Part shown: positions 49,972 through 58,667 of the stretch, one piece after another | Numbering within the stretch: position 1 is the stretch's first letter | Layout of the letters: every line of letters starts with the position of its first letter | Source: Microbacterium wangchenii | Lineage (GTDB): Bacteria > Actinomycetota > Actinomycetes > Actinomycetales > Microbacteriaceae | Direction: 5' to 3' | DNA length: 64,000 nt | Assembly: GCF_004564355.1 (NCBI RefSeq) | Contig: NZ_CP038266.1 | Location: 1,612,001-1,676,000 of the forward strand | Notes under the pieces: generated by a model | Database searches by the model: none | The model's input: the letters and a program-made list of their open reading frames with translations, nothing else | What the model was told of the DNA's origin: nothing | Position numbers and translations under genes: made by a program

Positions 49972-50610
49972 TCACGGCAGCAGCGGGATGACGTGGGAGA
50001 GGTCGACCGGACCGATCACCAGGTCGGCGCGCTCGCGCACGGCGGGTTTGGCGTTGAAGGCCAGGCCGAGGCCGGCCTCGGCGAGCATGAGGAGATCGTT
50101 CGCACCGTCGCCGATGGCGATCGTGCCGCCGGCGGGCACGCCGAGCTCGCGCGCCCACTCCCGCAGCGATGCGGCCTTGGCGGCACCGTCGACGATGTTC
50201 CCGGACACGCGTCCGGTGAGCACGCCGTCCGCCGTCTCGAGGCGGTTGGCGCGCCAGCGGTCGATCCCGAGCGCCGGGGCGATCTCGTCCAGCACCTCGT
50301 GGAAGCCGCCGGAGACCACCGCCACCACGCCGCCGCGGTCATGCACCGCGGCGACCAGCTCCCGCACGCCGGGGGTCGGCTCCACGCGGGCCACCACGCG
50401 TGCGAATGCCGAGACCGGCACGCCCCGCAGCTCCGTCACGCGCGAGCGCAGGCTCTCGGCGAAGTCCACCTCGCCGCGCATCGCCGCCTCGGTCGCCGCG
50501 GCGACCTCCGCGCCGCGGCCGGCCTCCTCGGCGATCAGCTCGATGACTTCATTGCGCAGGAGGGTGGAGTCGGCGTCGAGGACGACCAGGAGGGGAACAG
50601 CGTCGGGCAC
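49972..50610 (-). CDS. serB: Phosphoserine phosphatase
   Basis: Last step of serine synthesis. 212 residues, HAD superfamily. Motif I DADSTLLRNEVIEL carries the nucleophile Asp, motif II VSGGFHE, motif III Lys in GAAKAASL, motif IV IGDGANDLLML. Single-domain form without the ACT regulatory domains found in some homologues. GTG start, preceded by a TAGGGT -10 element seven bases away. Confidence 0.95.
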   Translation of the reverse strand: MPDAVPLLVVLDADSTLLRNEVIELIAEEAGRGAEVAAATEAAMRGEVDFAESLRSRVTELRGVPVSAFARVVARVEPTPGVRELVAAVHDRGGVVAVVSGGFHEVLDEIAPALGIDRWRANRLETADGVLTGRVSGNIVDGAAKAASLREWARELGVPAGGTIAIGDGANDLLMLAEAGLGLAFNAKPAVRERADLVIGPVDLSHVIPLLP

Positions 50611-50617
50611 GGCCTCG

Positions 50618-50623
50618 ACCCTA
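50618..50623 (-). promoter_or_regulatory. -10 element TAGGGT for a leaderless serB transcript
   Basis: On the minus strand TAGGGT ends seven bases before GTG 50610. Confidence 0.5.
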
Positions 50624-50648
50624 GCGCGCCGTGGCGGACAGCACGTCG

Positions 50649-50654
50649 TAGGCT
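50649..50654 (+). promoter_or_regulatory. -10 element TAGGCT upstream of luxS
   Basis: TAGGCT gives a leader of about 45 bases; CCGAGGAGT before ATG 50706 is the ribosome site. Confidence 0.45.
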
Positions 50655-50705
50655 CGAACGGTCGCGTGCGCGCGATGCCCCCTGAACCATCCGAGGAGTA
50701 CCGCC

Positions 50706-51179
50706 ATGGCCGACGTCGAGAGCTTCACCCTGGACCACACCGCCGTCAAGGCGCCCTACGTGCGCCTCATCGGCACCGAGACGGGCCTGCGCGGCGACGT
50801 CATCTCCAACTTCGACGTGCGCTTCGTCCAGCCCAACGAGGGCGAGATCCCCACCGCCGGCATCCACACGATCGAGCACATGCTCGCCAGCCTCCTGCGC
50901 GACCGGATGGAGGGGCTCATCGACATCTCCCCGTTCGGCTGCCGTACCGGGTTCCACCTCATCGCGTGGGGCGAACCGCCGCTCGCCGAGCTCGTCGCGG
51001 CCCTGCGCGACAGCCTGCGGTTCATCGCCGAGGAAGCGACCGAGGCCGACATCCCCGGCGTCGACGCGGTGAGCTGCGGCAACTACCGCGACCACAGCCT
51101 GCACACCGCGCGCGAGTGGTCGGCGCTCATCCTGCAGCAGGGCATCAGCCTCGACGCCTTCGAGCGCGTCGGGGTCTGA
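50706..51179 (+). CDS. luxS: S-ribosylhomocysteine lyase
   Basis: Cleaves S-ribosylhomocysteine to homocysteine and DPD, the precursor of autoinducer-2. 157 residues. Metal ligands His54 and His58 (HTIEHMLA) and Cys124 (SCGNYRDH), and catalytic Cys79 (PFGCRTGF), are all present. In actinobacteria the enzyme mainly recycles methyl-cycle by-products; signalling use is not shown by sequence. No pfs gene lies beside it. Confidence 0.97.
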   Translation: MADVESFTLDHTAVKAPYVRLIGTETGLRGDVISNFDVRFVQPNEGEIPTAGIHTIEHMLASLLRDRMEGLIDISPFGCRTGFHLIAWGEPPLAELVAALRDSLRFIAEEATEADIPGVDAVSCGNYRDHSLHTAREWSALILQQGISLDAFERVGV

Positions 51180-51185
51180 GCCCGC

Positions 51186-52430
51186 TCAGGCGTCGATGCG
51201 GACGCCCTTGCCGACGACGGTGATGCCGCTGTCGGTGACGGTGAAGCCGCGCGCGATGTCCCGCTCGCGGTCCACGCCCACCGTGGCGCCGTCGGCGAGG
51301 GAGACGTTTTTGTCCAGGATCGCGCGGTGCACCCGCGCGCCCGCGCCGACGTGCACGTAGTCGAACAGCACCGAGTCGGTGATCGTGGATCCGCCGCCCG
51401 CGAGGGTCCACGGCCCCACGACGCTGCGCTCCAGGTGCGTGCCCGACAGGACGGACCCGAGCGAGACGATCGAGTCGATCGCGTTGCCGATGCGGCCCAC
51501 CGAGTCGCGCACGAACTTCGCCGGCGGCGCGTTCACCGTCTGCGAGTAGATCGGCCAGTCGGTGTTGTACAGGTTGAAGATCGGCAGCGTCGCGATGAGA
51601 TCGGCGTGCGCGTCGTAGAACGAGTCGATGGTCCCCACGTCGCGCCAGTAGGCCCGGTCGCGGTCGGTGGAGCCGGGCACGTCGTTGCGCTTGAAGTCGT
51701 ACACCGCCGCCTCGCCGCGCTGGACGAAGTACGGCACGATGTCGCCGCCCATGTCGTGATTGGAGGTGGGTGACTCACCGTCGACCTGCACCGCCTCGAT
51801 GAGGGCGTCGGCGTCGAAGATGTAGTTGCCCATCGAGGCGAGCACCTCGTGCGGAGCATCCGAGAGCCCTTCCGGATTCTGCGGCTTCTCCAGGAAGTCG
51901 CGGATGCGGACGTTGTCGGTGGGGTCGACGTCGATGACGCCGAACTGGTTGGCCAGCGAGATGGGCTGACGGATGCCGGCGACGGTCGCCCGCGCCCCGG
52001 ATTCGATGTGCGCCTCCAGCATCTGGCCGAAATCCATGCGGTAGACGTGGTCGGCGCCGATGACCATCACGATGTCGGGCTTCTCGTCGGTGAGCAGGTT
52101 CATGCTCTGCAGGATCGCGTCGGCCGAACCCGAGAACCACCGCTTCCCCAGGCGCTGCTGCGCCGGCACGGAGGCGACGTACGCGCCCAGCATCGGCGAC
52201 ATCCGCCACGTCTGGGAGATGTGCCGGTCGAGGCTGTGCGACTTGTACTGCGTGAGCACGACGAGCTGGCGGAGCCCGGAATTGATGAGGTTCGAGATGG
52301 CGAAGTCGATGAGGCGGTACTGCCCGCCGAAGGGCACCGCGGGCTTGGCGCGGTCGGCCGTGAGGGGCATGAGCCGCTTGCCCTCGCCCCCGGCGAGGAT
52401 GATTCCGAAGACTTTGGGAGCTGCAGGCAT
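51186..52430 (-). CDS. glgC: Glucose-1-phosphate adenylyltransferase
   Basis: Makes ADP-glucose for glycogen synthesis. 414 residues. [23 protein letters not shown] is the nucleotide-sugar pyrophosphorylase signature; [15 protein letters not shown] and the C-terminal left-handed beta-helix ([19 protein letters not shown]) follow. Converges on luxS. Divergent from glgA, with its own leaderless-type -10. Confidence 0.97.
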   Translation of the reverse strand: MPAAPKVFGIILAGGEGKRLMPLTADRAKPAVPFGGQYRLIDFAISNLINSGLRQLVVLTQYKSHSLDRHISQTWRMSPMLGAYVASVPAQQRLGKRWFSGSADAILQSMNLLTDEKPDIVMVIGADHVYRMDFGQMLEAHIESGARATVAGIRQPISLANQFGVIDVDPTDNVRIRDFLEKPQNPEGLSDAPHEVLASMGNYIFDADALIEAVQVDGESPTSNHDMGGDIVPYFVQRGEAAVYDFKRNDVPGSTDRDRAYWRDVGTIDSFYDAHADLIATLPIFNLYNTDWPIYSQTVNAPPAKFVRDSVGRIGNAIDSIVSLGSVLSGTHLERSVVGPWTLAGGGSTITDSVLFDYVHVGAGARVHRAILDKNVSLADGATVGVDRERDIARGFTVTDSGITVVGKGVRIDA

Positions 52431-52436
52431 GGCACC

Positions 52437-52442
52437 ACCCTA
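52437..52442 (-). promoter_or_regulatory. -10 element TAGGGT for a leaderless glgC transcript
   Basis: On the minus strand TAGGGT ends six bases before ATG 52430. Confidence 0.55.
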
Positions 52443-52494
52443 GGGCGGGCCCCGCTGCGCGACCACCCGGTGCTCGCCCCCTTGACAGCTGTAC

Positions 52495-52500
52495 TACCGT
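52495..52500 (+). promoter_or_regulatory. Possible -10 element TACCGT before glgA
   Basis: TACCGT ends seven bases before ATG 52508, consistent with a leaderless transcript. A TTGACA at 52482-52487 is too close to be its -35. Confidence 0.4.
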
Positions 52501-52507
52501 TCGTCAC

Positions 52508-53701
52508 ATGCGCGTGGACATCGTGACCAAGGAGTACCCCCCGGAGATCTACGGCGGCGCCGGTGTGCACGTCACCGAGCTCGTGCGAGCGCTGCGTCGC
52601 ACGATCGACGTGCGGGTGCGCGCGTTCGGCGCGCCGCGCGAGGAGGAGGGCACGACGGCCTATTCCGTGCCCGGAGAACTGGCGGCGGCGAACGGTGCGC
52701 TGCAGACCCTCGGCACCGATCTGGAGATCGTCCCCGATGTCGCGGGTGCCGACGTCGTGCACAGCCACACGTGGTACGCCAACTTCGCCGGGCACCTGGC
52801 GTCGCTCCTGCACGGGATCCCGCACGTCGTGACCGCCCACAGCCTCGAACCGCTGCGCCCGTGGAAGGCCGAACAGCTCGGCGGCGGCTACGCCGTGTCG
52901 AGCTACATCGAGAAGACCGCGTACGAGGGCGCTGCGGCGATCGTCGCCGTCAGCGAGGGGATGCGCGCGGACATCCTCCGCAGCTACCCGGACCTCGACC
53001 CGGCCAAGGTGCACGTCATCTACAACGGCATCGACACGCACGCGTGGCATCCGGTCGAGGACCCCGCGTTCCTCGCGGAGGCGGGGATCGACCCGGCGCG
53101 GCCCTCGGTGGTCTTCGTCGGCCGCATCACGCGGCAGAAGGGGCTGCCCTACCTCCTGCGCGCCGCCGAACAGCTGCCCCCGGAGGTGCAGCTGGTGCTG
53201 TGCGCCGGCGCTCCGGACACCCCCGAGATCCTCGCCGAGGTGAAGGAGCTCGTGCGCGGGCTCCAGGCCACGCGCGAAGGCGTCGTGTGGATCGACCGGC
53301 TGCTGCCGCGGCACGAGCTGTCCGCGATCCTCAGCGCCGCGACGACGTTCGTGTGCCCGTCCGTGTACGAGCCGCTGGGGATCGTCAACCTTGAGGCGAT
53401 GGCGTGCGGCGCCGCGGTGGTCGGCACCGCCACCGGCGGCATCCCCGAGGTCGTCGCGGACGGCGTGACCGGACGCCTCGTGCCGATCGAGCAGGTGCAG
53501 GACGGCACGGGCACCCCGGTGGATCCGGAGCGCTTCGTCGACGATCTCGCCCGCGTGCTCACCGAGGTCGTCACCGATCCGGGGCGCGCCGCCGTATACG
53601 GGGAGGCCGGTCGGAGCCGCGCCGTGGAGGAGTTCGGGTGGGACCGGATCGCCGCGCAGACGGCCGCGCTGTACGCGGGACTGACCGGCGCCGGCCGATA
53701 G
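52508..53701 (+). CDS. glgA: Glycogen synthase, actinobacterial GT4 type
   Basis: 397 residues, GT-B glycosyltransferase using ADP-glucose, or making maltose-1-phosphate as shown for the mycobacterial GlgM relative. KEYPPEIYGGAGVHVTELV at the N-terminus, the donor-site VVFVGRITRQKGLPYLL and the acidic motif YEPLGIVNLEAMACG are present. Divergent from glgC with 77 bases between them, so both steps of ADP-glucose use are linked. The symbol follows common annotation; glgM is an alternative. Confidence 0.93.
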   Translation: MRVDIVTKEYPPEIYGGAGVHVTELVRALRRTIDVRVRAFGAPREEEGTTAYSVPGELAAANGALQTLGTDLEIVPDVAGADVVHSHTWYANFAGHLASLLHGIPHVVTAHSLEPLRPWKAEQLGGGYAVSSYIEKTAYEGAAAIVAVSEGMRADILRSYPDLDPAKVHVIYNGIDTHAWHPVEDPAFLAEAGIDPARPSVVFVGRITRQKGLPYLLRAAEQLPPEVQLVLCAGAPDTPEILAEVKELVRGLQATREGVVWIDRLLPRHELSAILSAATTFVCPSVYEPLGIVNLEAMACGAAVVGTATGGIPEVVADGVTGRLVPIEQVQDGTGTPVDPERFVDDLARVLTEVVTDPGRAAVYGEAGRSRAVEEFGWDRIAAQTAALYAGLTGAGR

Positions 53702-53704
53702 GCT
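53699..53704 (+). promoter_or_regulatory. -10 element TAGGCT before the orphan ABC ATPase
   Basis: TAGGCT overlaps the glgA stop codon and ends seven bases before ATG 53712. Confidence 0.5.
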
Positions 53705-53711
53705 GGGGAGC

Positions 53712-54497
53712 ATGCCTGAAGTCCTGGAGTTCTCCGACGTCGTCGTCCGCCGGAACGCCCGCGACATCGTCGCGCACCTGGACTGGACCGTCGCCGACGA
53801 CGAACGGTGGGTCATCCTCGGCCCCAACGGCGCGGGGAAGACGACGGTGCTCCAGCTGGCCGACACGCTGCTGCATCCGACATCGGGCTCGGTGACGATC
53901 CTCGGCGAGCGGATGGGGCGCACCGACGTGTTCGAGCTGCGTCCGCGCATCGGCTTCGCCTCCTCGGCGATGGCGCGGCGGCTGCCGCCGGAGGAGACCG
54001 TGCTCAACGTCGTGCTGACGGCGGCGTATTCGGTCACCGGCCGGTGGCGCGAGGCGTACGAGGACATCGACGAGCGCCGCGCGCTGCGCGTGCTGTCGGA
54101 GTGGAGCCTCGACCACCTCGCCGACCGCACGTTCGGCACCCTCTCGGACGGCGAGCAGAAGCGCGTTCAGATCGCGCGGGCGGTCATGACCGACCCCGAG
54201 CTCCTGCTGCTGGACGAGCCCACCGCGAGCCTCGATCTCGGCGCGCGGGAAGAGCTGCTCACGCTCCTGTCCGGGTACGCGCAGGCGCCCACGACGCCGG
54301 CGATGGTGATGGTCACCCACCACGTGGAGGAGATCCCGGTCGGGTTCACGCATGTGCTGCTGCTGCGCGACGGCGCCGCGATGGCCGCCGGACCCGTTCC
54401 GCAGACGCTCACCGCGGAGAACCTCACCGCGACCTTCGGCGTGCCCATCGTCCTCACGGAGGACGGCGGTCGCTACGCCGCGCGCGCCGCATCCTGA
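53712..54497 (+). CDS. Orphan ABC transporter ATP-binding protein
   Basis: 261 residues, one ABC domain. Walker A GPNGAGKTT, signature LSDGEQKRVQIARAV (Asp in place of the second Gly), Walker B LLLLDEPTASLDL, H-loop VMVTHHVEEIPVGF. The last part resembles ModF/YlmA-type ATPases. No permease lies beside it, so its partner or a soluble role is unknown. Leaderless-type -10 overlaps the end of glgA. Confidence 0.88.
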   Translation: MPEVLEFSDVVVRRNARDIVAHLDWTVADDERWVILGPNGAGKTTVLQLADTLLHPTSGSVTILGERMGRTDVFELRPRIGFASSAMARRLPPEETVLNVVLTAAYSVTGRWREAYEDIDERRALRVLSEWSLDHLADRTFGTLSDGEQKRVQIARAVMTDPELLLLDEPTASLDLGAREELLTLLSGYAQAPTTPAMVMVTHHVEEIPVGFTHVLLLRDGAAMAAGPVPQTLTAENLTATFGVPIVLTEDGGRYAARAAS

Positions 54498-54525
54498 CGT
54501 GTTCCCGGCGGCGAGCCGGTACTGA

Positions 54526-54531
54526 TAGAAT
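54526..54531 (+). promoter_or_regulatory. -10 element TAGAAT for rpmE2
   Basis: TAGAAT with a predicted start near 54538 gives a leader of about 70 bases to rpmE2. GGTGC and GCACC arms (54540-54554) form a small hairpin at its 5' end. Confidence 0.5.
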
Positions 54532-54606
54532 CGACCCTTGGTGCCCTGTGCACCGCAGACTTTTCCCGGCCCCGCCGAGGGGCCTCGTCCACAACGAGGA
54601 TCACGC

Positions 54607-54858
54607 ATGAAGACTGACATCCACCCCGAGTACCGCGCCGTCGTTTTCCGCGACCTCGGCTCGGGTGAGACCTTTCTCACCCGTTCGACCGTGACCAGCG
54701 ACAAGACCATCGAGCTCGACGGCACCGAGTACCCCGTCATCGACGTGGAGATCTCGTCCGCCTCGCACCCGTTCTACACGGGCAAGCAGCGCATCATGGA
54801 CTCCGCCGGTCGCGTCGAGAAGTTCAACCAGCGCTTCAAGAACTTCGGCGGTCGCTGA
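54607..54858 (+). CDS. rpmE2: 50S ribosomal protein L31, type B
   Basis: 83 residues. [16 protein letters not shown] opens the protein, and [28 protein letters not shown] is the L31 signature. There is no CXXC zinc ribbon, which marks the zinc-free type B (often expressed under zinc limitation via Zur in actinobacteria). No clear Zur box was recognised upstream. GAGGATCACGC precedes the ATG. Confidence 0.96.
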   Translation: MKTDIHPEYRAVVFRDLGSGETFLTRSTVTSDKTIELDGTEYPVIDVEISSASHPFYTGKQRIMDSAGRVEKFNQRFKNFGGR

Positions 54859-54873
54859 ACCGTTCCGTTCTTC

Positions 54874-54903
54874 CCGAAGGCCCCGCTCCGGCGGGGCCTT
54901 CGG
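54874..54903 (+). terminator. Hairpin terminator after rpmE2
   Basis: CCGAAGGCCCCGC (54874-54886) pairs with GCGGGGCCTTCGG (54891-54903) around a TCCG loop, 15 bases after the stop. Confidence 0.9.
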
Positions 54904-54920
54904 CGTTCCCGAGGCGCCGC

Positions 54921-55655
54921 TCAGCGGATGGGCCAGCGACCGTCGACGGAGTCGTCGGGGTCGAGCCGCCCGATCTGCACGAAGTACTCCGTGAGGCTCT
55001 CCGCCTGCGACCGCGCCCACCCGATCTGCCGCGTGTGCAGTTCGTCGAGGGTCGGTGGCAGCCACGCCGCATACCGGTCGGCGAGGGCGAGGGCCACGCG
55101 TCCGGCGGCGACGGCGTCGGCGGATGCCTCGTGCGCGCCGTCCAGCCGCACGGCGTAGTGCTGCGCCACCACCGAGAGCGTGCGCTTGCCGCGGCGGTAG
55201 CGGTCGCAGCGCTTGTCGACCACGAGCGGGTCGATGACGGGGGAGGGCGACTCCAGGGGTGCGACGCCGTGGCGGAGGGCCTCGTGCTTGAGCAGCGAGA
55301 AGTCGTAGGGCGCGTTGTACGCCACGACCGGGATCCCCGCCGCGAAGATGCCCGCGAGCGCGTCGACCACCTCGGCGACGACGGTGGCCGCATCCCGCCC
55401 GTGCGCGCGGGCGTGCTCGGTGGAGATGCCGTGGATGGCGGCGGCGCCGTCGGGGATCGGCACGCCGGGGTCGGCGAGCCAGTCGCGTGCCGTGAGCACG
55501 GCTCCGTCGGCGTCGAGCACGCCCACGTGGGCCGTGACGATCCGATCGCGCGTGACGTCGACGCCGGTCGTCTCCAGGTCGAAGACGCCGATGACGCGCG
55601 TCCACTCGGGCGCCTGGAACAGCGGGAGCTGATCGGGGCGTGCCGCGCGGTGCAT
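54921..55655 (-). CDS. DEDD-type 3'-5' exonuclease (DnaQ-like)
   Basis: 244 residues. Exo I motif GVFDLETTGVD with Asp/Glu, Exo II around VAYNAPYDFSLLKHEAL and Exo III HEASADAVAAGRV complete the DEDDh active site. Similar to stand-alone epsilon-like exonucleases. ATG 55655 is favoured because TACCGT ends seven bases upstream on this strand; an in-frame ATG at 55685 would add ten residues. Converges on rpmE2 beyond its terminator. Confidence 0.92.
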   Translation of the reverse strand: MHRAARPDQLPLFQAPEWTRVIGVFDLETTGVDVTRDRIVTAHVGVLDADGAVLTARDWLADPGVPIPDGAAAIHGISTEHARAHGRDAATVVAEVVDALAGIFAAGIPVVAYNAPYDFSLLKHEALRHGVAPLESPSPVIDPLVVDKRCDRYRRGKRTLSVVAQHYAVRLDGAHEASADAVAAGRVALALADRYAAWLPPTLDELHTRQIGWARSQAESLTEYFVQIGRLDPDDSVDGRWPIR

Positions 55656-55662
55656 ACCCGAC

Positions 55663-55668
55663 ACGGTA
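55663..55668 (-). promoter_or_regulatory. -10 element TACCGT deciding the exonuclease start
   Basis: On the minus strand TACCGT ends seven bases before ATG 55655, supporting that start over 55685. Confidence 0.45.
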
Positions 55669-55706
55669 TGCGCGGCATCCGACATCGGACCGGAGGCGCA
55701 CCCTTC

Positions 55707-55712
55707 TAGACT
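55707..55712 (+). promoter_or_regulatory. -10 element TAGACT for a leaderless hydrolase transcript
   Basis: TAGACT ends six bases before ATG 55719. Confidence 0.6.
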
Positions 55713-55718
55713 CGAAGC

Positions 55719-56612
55719 ATGCCCAACCCGTATGCCGACCTGCTCTCCCGCGTCGCCGTCGAGCGGCGCGAGACCGAGGTGCTGGGCGGCACGACGGCGT
55801 ACTGGGTCTACGGCGAGGCGGATGCGGCGACCACCGTGGTCGCCGTGCACGGCTTCCGCGGCGATCACCACGGACTCGAACCCGTCATCGCCCACCTTCC
55901 CGGTGTGCGGGTCATCTCGCCCGACCTCCCGGGATTCGGTGAGACCGCCCCCGTCCCCGGCCGCGCGCACGACCTGACGCTGTACACCGAATGGCTCACG
56001 GCGTTCGCAGCCGCCGTGGCGCCGGGGGCGGTCGTGCTGGGCCATTCGTTCGGCTCGATCGTGTCGGCGGCGGCCGTGGCGGAGGGGCTCGAGACGCCCG
56101 CCCTCGTGCTCGTGAACCCCATCGGCGCCCCCGCGCTGGAGGGCCCGCGCGGGATCCTCACGCGCCTGGCGGTGTTCTACTACTGGGCCGGCGCGCACCT
56201 GCCCCGCCGCGTCGGCGAAGCGCTCCTGCGCAACCGCGTGATCGTGCGCGTCATGAGCCTGGCGATGGTCAAGACCAAGGAGCCGGGGCTGCGCCGCTTC
56301 GTCCACGAGCAGCATGACGCGTACTTCTCACGGTTCTCCGACCGTGACGTGCTGCACGACGCGTTCGTGGCATCCGTCTCGCACGACGTCAGCGGCTACG
56401 CCGCCCGCATCACGCAGCCGGTGCTCCTGGTCGCCGCCGTCCGCGACGACATCACTCCGATCGAGGCAGAGCGGCGCCTGGCGACGGTCTTCCCCCGCGC
56501 GGAGCTCGTGGAGATCGCCGATGTGGGACACCTCATCCACTACGAGACGCCGGCGGCCGCGGCCGGCGCGGTCACGCGCTTTCTCTCGCCTTCCGGCGCC
56601 GGTACGCGTTGA
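55719..56612 (+). CDS. Alpha/beta hydrolase
   Basis: 297 residues. VVAVHGFRGDHHGLEPV is the oxyanion loop, VVLGHSFGSIVSA the nucleophile elbow with catalytic Ser, VAAVRDDITPIEAERRL provides the acid and IADVGHLIHYETP the His. All triad residues are present. Substrate unknown; similar enzymes act as esterases or haloalkane-type hydrolases. Its 3' end overlaps the CGNR gene on the other strand by 41 bases. Confidence 0.9.
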   Translation: MPNPYADLLSRVAVERRETEVLGGTTAYWVYGEADAATTVVAVHGFRGDHHGLEPVIAHLPGVRVISPDLPGFGETAPVPGRAHDLTLYTEWLTAFAAAVAPGAVVLGHSFGSIVSAAAVAEGLETPALVLVNPIGAPALEGPRGILTRLAVFYYWAGAHLPRRVGEALLRNRVIVRVMSLAMVKTKEPGLRRFVHEQHDAYFSRFSDRDVLHDAFVASVSHDVSGYAARITQPVLLVAAVRDDITPIEAERRLATVFPRAELVEIADVGHLIHYETPAAAAGAVTRFLSPSGAGTR

Positions 56613-57135
56613 CGTTCATGCGGTTGCCGCAGTTGCCGGTGTCGCAGTAGCGCTTGGATCCGTTGCGGGAGTAGTCCACGTACACCGACGCGCAGTCGTC
56701 GGCCCCGCACACCCGGATGCGGTCGTACTCGTCGGCGCGGATGACGTCGACGAACGCCATGGCCGTCTCCACGAGGATGCGGGTGGCGATCGGCGCATCG
56801 TCGTCGGTGGCGTGGATGTGCCACTCGGGGAATCCCTCGTGCGTCACGAGCTGGGGGAGGGCCCGGCCGTCGGCGAGCATGCGGTTGACCAGCGGCACGG
56901 CCGCGTCCCGTCCCACGGTCCACAGCTCGTACAGGCGCGGGCGGATGCTGCGGAGGGCCGCGAGCTCCTCGGCGTTCCGGTCCATGCGTCCCGTGTAGGA
57001 GTTGCCGGTGAGGAACGCCTCCAGGTCCGCCGGCGTCGTGAACGCGTCCGATCCCTCCGACGAGGCCTCCGGAAGCGTGTTGACGAGATCCACGGCGGCG
57101 GCGAGCGCGACGCGGGTGTCATGGATGAATACCAC
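56572..57135 (-). CDS. CGNR zinc-finger regulator
   Basis: 187 residues. N-terminal ABATE domain (FIHDTRVALAAAVDLVNTLP) and a C-terminal CGNR finger with CGADDC and YCDTGNCGNRMNVNAYRRRK, the motif that names the family and probably binds DNA. GTG 57135 fits the usual N-terminus and has AGGAGT upstream; an in-frame ATG at 57186 also follows a GTCAGGAGT. Divergent from an EamA exporter, a pairing that suggests local regulation. Confidence 0.92.
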   Translation of the reverse strand: MVFIHDTRVALAAAVDLVNTLPEASSEGSDAFTTPADLEAFLTGNSYTGRMDRNAEELAALRSIRPRLYELWTVGRDAAVPLVNRMLADGRALPQLVTHEGFPEWHIHATDDDAPIATRILVETAMAFVDVIRADEYDRIRVCGADDCASVYVDYSRNGSKRYCDTGNCGNRMNVNAYRRRKARESA

Positions 57136-57211
57136 GTTGACTCCTGACGGTGTGACGGCGTAGGGTGGCGTGTCACTAGCGTACATACTTTCACTCCTGA
57201 CAGGTGTCGTC

Positions 57212-58186
57212 ATGACCTCCATCCCCGGAACAGCGGACCTCGCGCGGGCGCGCACCCTCGGTGTGGTCATCGGCCTGGCCTCGGCGGTCTCGTTCGCCTC
57301 CAGCGGGCCGGTCATGAAGCCGCTCCTGGAGGCGGGCTGGTCGGTCGGTGCTGCGCTCCTGCTCCGGATGGGCGGAGCGGCGCTGCTGCTGTCGCCGTGG
57401 CTCATCCGCGCGATCGCCCGCGACCCCGGCATCCTGCGCCGTCACGGTCTTCTGATGGTGGGGTTCGGTCTCACCGGTGTCGCGGGATGTCAGCTGTTCT
57501 ATTTCTCCGCCATGCAGCGCATGCCGGTGGCCATCGCTCTCCTGGTGCAGTACACCGCGCCGGTGATGCTCGTGGCGTGGGTCTGGATGCGCACGCGTCG
57601 TCGTCCCTCTGCGGTCGTCCTCGCCGGCACCGCCCTGGCGATCGTGGGCCTGGGGCTGGTGGTCGATGTCACCGGCGCGGCCTTCGACCCGTGGGGGGTC
57701 GCGCTCGCACTCGGGGCCGCGGTGTGCATGGCGGCGTACTTCGTCATCGCCGAGCGCACGAGCGACACGATGCCGCCGCTGGTCCTCGCGGCCGGCGGAT
57801 TGGCGGTGGGTGCCGCACTCATGGCGGTCCTGTGCGCCAGCGGTGTGCTGCCCTTCGTCGCGCCGGCGGCGAGCACCGACCTCCTCGGTGCCGCCGTGCC
57901 GTGGTTCGTCTCCGTCGCGTGGGTCGTGCTCGTGGCCACCGCGCTCGGGTACGGCCTCGGCGTCCTGGCCGTCCCGCGGATCGGGGCGCGCCTGGCGTCC
58001 TTCGTGGGACTGACCGAAGTTCTCTTCGCGATGCTGTTCGGCTGGCTGCTGCTGGGCGAGGCGCCCGCCCCCGTGCAGGGCGTGGGCGGCGTCCTCATCC
58101 TGGCCGGCGTGGTCCTCGTGCGTGCCGACCGCGCAGCCGTGCCGAAGGGGGAGGTCGCTATCGCTCGGGCCGTGCCAGCTCCATGA
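57212..58186 (+). CDS. EamA/DMT-family exporter
   Basis: 324 residues with ten predicted helices in two EamA repeats. The first repeat has SFASSGPVMKPLLEAGWS and LFYFSAMQRMPVAIALLVQYTAPVM; the second AAYFVIAERTSDTMPPLVL and FVGLTEVLFAMLFGWLLLGE. Likely exports amino acids or similar metabolites. ATG 57212 is chosen; an upstream ATG at 57170 lies in the shared promoter region. Its 3' end overlaps the Lrp gene by 29 bases. Confidence 0.93.
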   Translation: MTSIPGTADLARARTLGVVIGLASAVSFASSGPVMKPLLEAGWSVGAALLLRMGGAALLLSPWLIRAIARDPGILRRHGLLMVGFGLTGVAGCQLFYFSAMQRMPVAIALLVQYTAPVMLVAWVWMRTRRRPSAVVLAGTALAIVGLGLVVDVTGAAFDPWGVALALGAAVCMAAYFVIAERTSDTMPPLVLAAGGLAVGAALMAVLCASGVLPFVAPAASTDLLGAAVPWFVSVAWVVLVATALGYGLGVLAVPRIGARLASFVGLTEVLFAMLFGWLLLGEAPAPVQGVGGVLILAGVVLVRADRAAVPKGEVAIARAVPAP

Positions 58187-58631
58187 GGGGCACGACGCGG
58201 TAGGGGATGACCTCGCCCATCACGAGTGAGGTCTCGGTGCGTTCGACCCCCTCCACGGCGAGGATGCGGGCGTCGACGTCGAAGAGGTGTCGCGTGTCGC
58301 GGCAGGCCACCCGTGCGACCAGATCGATCTGACCGCTCATGCCGTGGGCCTGCAGCACTTCGGGGATGCGTTCGAGGTCGCCGACGATGCGGGGGAGCGC
58401 GGCCTGACGCACCGTGATGTGGATGAACGCCTCGATGGGGAATCCCAGGGCCGCCGGCGACAGCGACCGCTCGAACGACAGCACGACCTCGGCGCGCTCG
58501 AGCCGGGTCATGCGCGCCTGCACGGTGTTCCGGGAGAGCCCGAGGCGCTCGGCCAGCGCCACGACCGTGGCGCGCGGGTCGTCGGCGAGCGCGCGCAGGA
58601 GGTCGAGGTCGACAGCATCCAAGCGTGACAT
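58158..58631 (-). CDS. Lrp/AsnC-family regulator
   Basis: 157 residues. Helix-turn-helix LDAVDLDLLRALADDPRATVVALAERLGLSRNTVQARMTRLE region at the N-terminus, then a RAM ligand domain (VRQAALPRIVGDLERIPEVL, GQIDLVARVACRDTRHLF). Family members sense amino acids such as leucine. Divergent from the branched-chain dehydrogenase operon with an inverted repeat between them, so control of that operon is likely. TAGGGT ends eight bases before its ATG. Confidence 0.94.
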   Translation of the reverse strand: MSRLDAVDLDLLRALADDPRATVVALAERLGLSRNTVQARMTRLERAEVVLSFERSLSPAALGFPIEAFIHITVRQAALPRIVGDLERIPEVLQAHGMSGQIDLVARVACRDTRHLFDVDARILAVEGVERTETSLVMGEVIPYRVVPLMELARPER

Positions 58632-58639
58632 GGTGCGCA

Positions 58640-58645
58640 ACCCTA
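58640..58645 (-). promoter_or_regulatory. -10 element TAGGGT for the lrp gene
   Basis: On the minus strand TAGGGT ends eight bases before ATG 58631. Confidence 0.45.
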
Positions 58646-58667
58646 GCAGGCTGTCCCGCCCTGGATG

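Noticed and set aside
50706..51179. luxS as evidence of quorum sensing
   Set aside because: LuxS alone is a methyl-cycle enzyme; no AI-2 receptor or transporter is in the window.
52482..52487. TTGACA as the -35 of glgA
   Set aside because: A 17-base spacer would place the -10 over the start codon with no matching hexamer.
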